A stretch of DNA of 51,232 nt from a virus. The notes beneath the pieces were generated by a model. That model was not told the DNA's origin. It ran no database searches and saw nothing but the letters and a program-made list of their open reading frames with translations. The DNA lies in the IMG/VR virus record IMGVR_UViG_3300033143_001541, positions 1-51,232 of that record, one strand, 5' to 3'. Below, piece after piece: positions 51,147 to 51,232 of this stretch (its first letter is position 1; each line of letters starts with the position of its first letter). A program made the translations under genes and the position numbers.

Positions 51147-51232
51147 ATGAAGAATAAAACAAACATCGGATTCATCGGCCTTGGAAAATTGGGATTAGAT
51201 TGCGCGGAAGTATTTGCCGAGCATTACAAAAC
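51147..51232 (+). CDS. Nucleotide-sugar dehydrogenase, start only
   Basis: Only 28 codons fit in the window. The sequence NIGFIGLGKLGLDCAEVFAE is an N-terminal Rossmann motif (GxGxxG) of the UDP-glucose/GDP-mannose dehydrogenase family, preceded by a GGAG ribosome site. Other NAD-dependent dehydrogenases share this start, so the family is likely but not certain. Its location beside the glycosyltransferase suits sugar modification. Confidence 0.65.
   Translation, partial: MKNKTNIGFIGLGKLGLDCAEVFAEHYK

Noticed and set aside
1-51232. CRISPR array, tRNA genes, insertion sequence, integrase or inteins/introns
   Set aside because: No spaced repeats, no cloverleaf recognised by eye in the short gaps, no transposase motifs; terL, nrdA, nrdB, gp41 and uvsX frames are uninterrupted. 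A tRNA scan could still find a missed gene.

Overview
The window is a contiguous piece of a T4-like marine myovirus genome. The replication and recombination set is of T4 type: large terminase, gp32, UvsX, UvsY, UvsW, gp61 primase, gp41 helicase, a probable gp62, ATP-dependent DNA ligase and NrdA/NrdB/glutaredoxin. Genes are packed tightly, many with ATGA or TAATG stop/start overlaps. The DNA is A+T rich. Repeated ATAAATA or CTAAATA boxes resemble T4/cyanophage late promoters. A phage-encoded ribosomal protein bS21 and the gene style recall SAR11 myophages. No photosynthesis gene is visible. The host cannot be fixed from sequence alone.

Layout. 1-3.5 kb: terminase end and a large unknown protein. 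3.6-8.3 kb: gp32, uvsX, uvsY, then a methyltransferase and a nucleotidyltransferase-cupin fusion. 8.3-16.8 kb: a structural protein, an AAA+ ATPase behind tandem promoters, uvsW, a probable clamp-loader subunit, a zinc-finger protein and a miniature DnaE-like protein. 16.8-20.5 kb: a virion protein, an SGNH hydrolase-like protein, primase and helicase. 20.5-28 kb: a late cluster in which seven products start with short peptides resembling T4 capsid-targeting sequences; it includes a protein joining a pol-beta-type nucleotidyltransferase to a covalent ligase-like domain. 28-30.9 kb: a RecB-like nuclease, a beta-helix tailspike and a conserved unknown. 30.9-35.6 kb: ribonucleotide reductase operon with an embedded 2OG-Fe(II) oxygenase-like gene lacking the metal-binding Asp. 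35.6-41.6 kb: PAAR spike tip, a large structural protein, DNA ligase and a coiled-coil membrane protein. 41.6-43.9 kb: ClpX, bS21, Hsp20 and ClpS. 43.9-51.2 kb: a degenerate phosphoesterase, tail fibre genes, a DUF1353 protein, a glycosyltransferase and the start of a nucleotide-sugar dehydrogenase.

Working together. Replication genes carry host-like promoters (TTGACA or TAGACA, 17 bp, TATAAT), and structural genes carry late boxes. At several genes of both classes the ATG lies only 5-6 nt after the -10 box, which suggests leaderless mRNAs. The ClpX/bS21/Hsp20/ClpS group looks like a takeover module for host translation and protein quality control. This group, the nucleotidyltransferase-ligase fusion and the mini-DnaE are the best candidates for undescribed biology. 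No tRNA, CRISPR array, insertion sequence or integrase was seen, and no gene-free stretch exceeds 300 bases.
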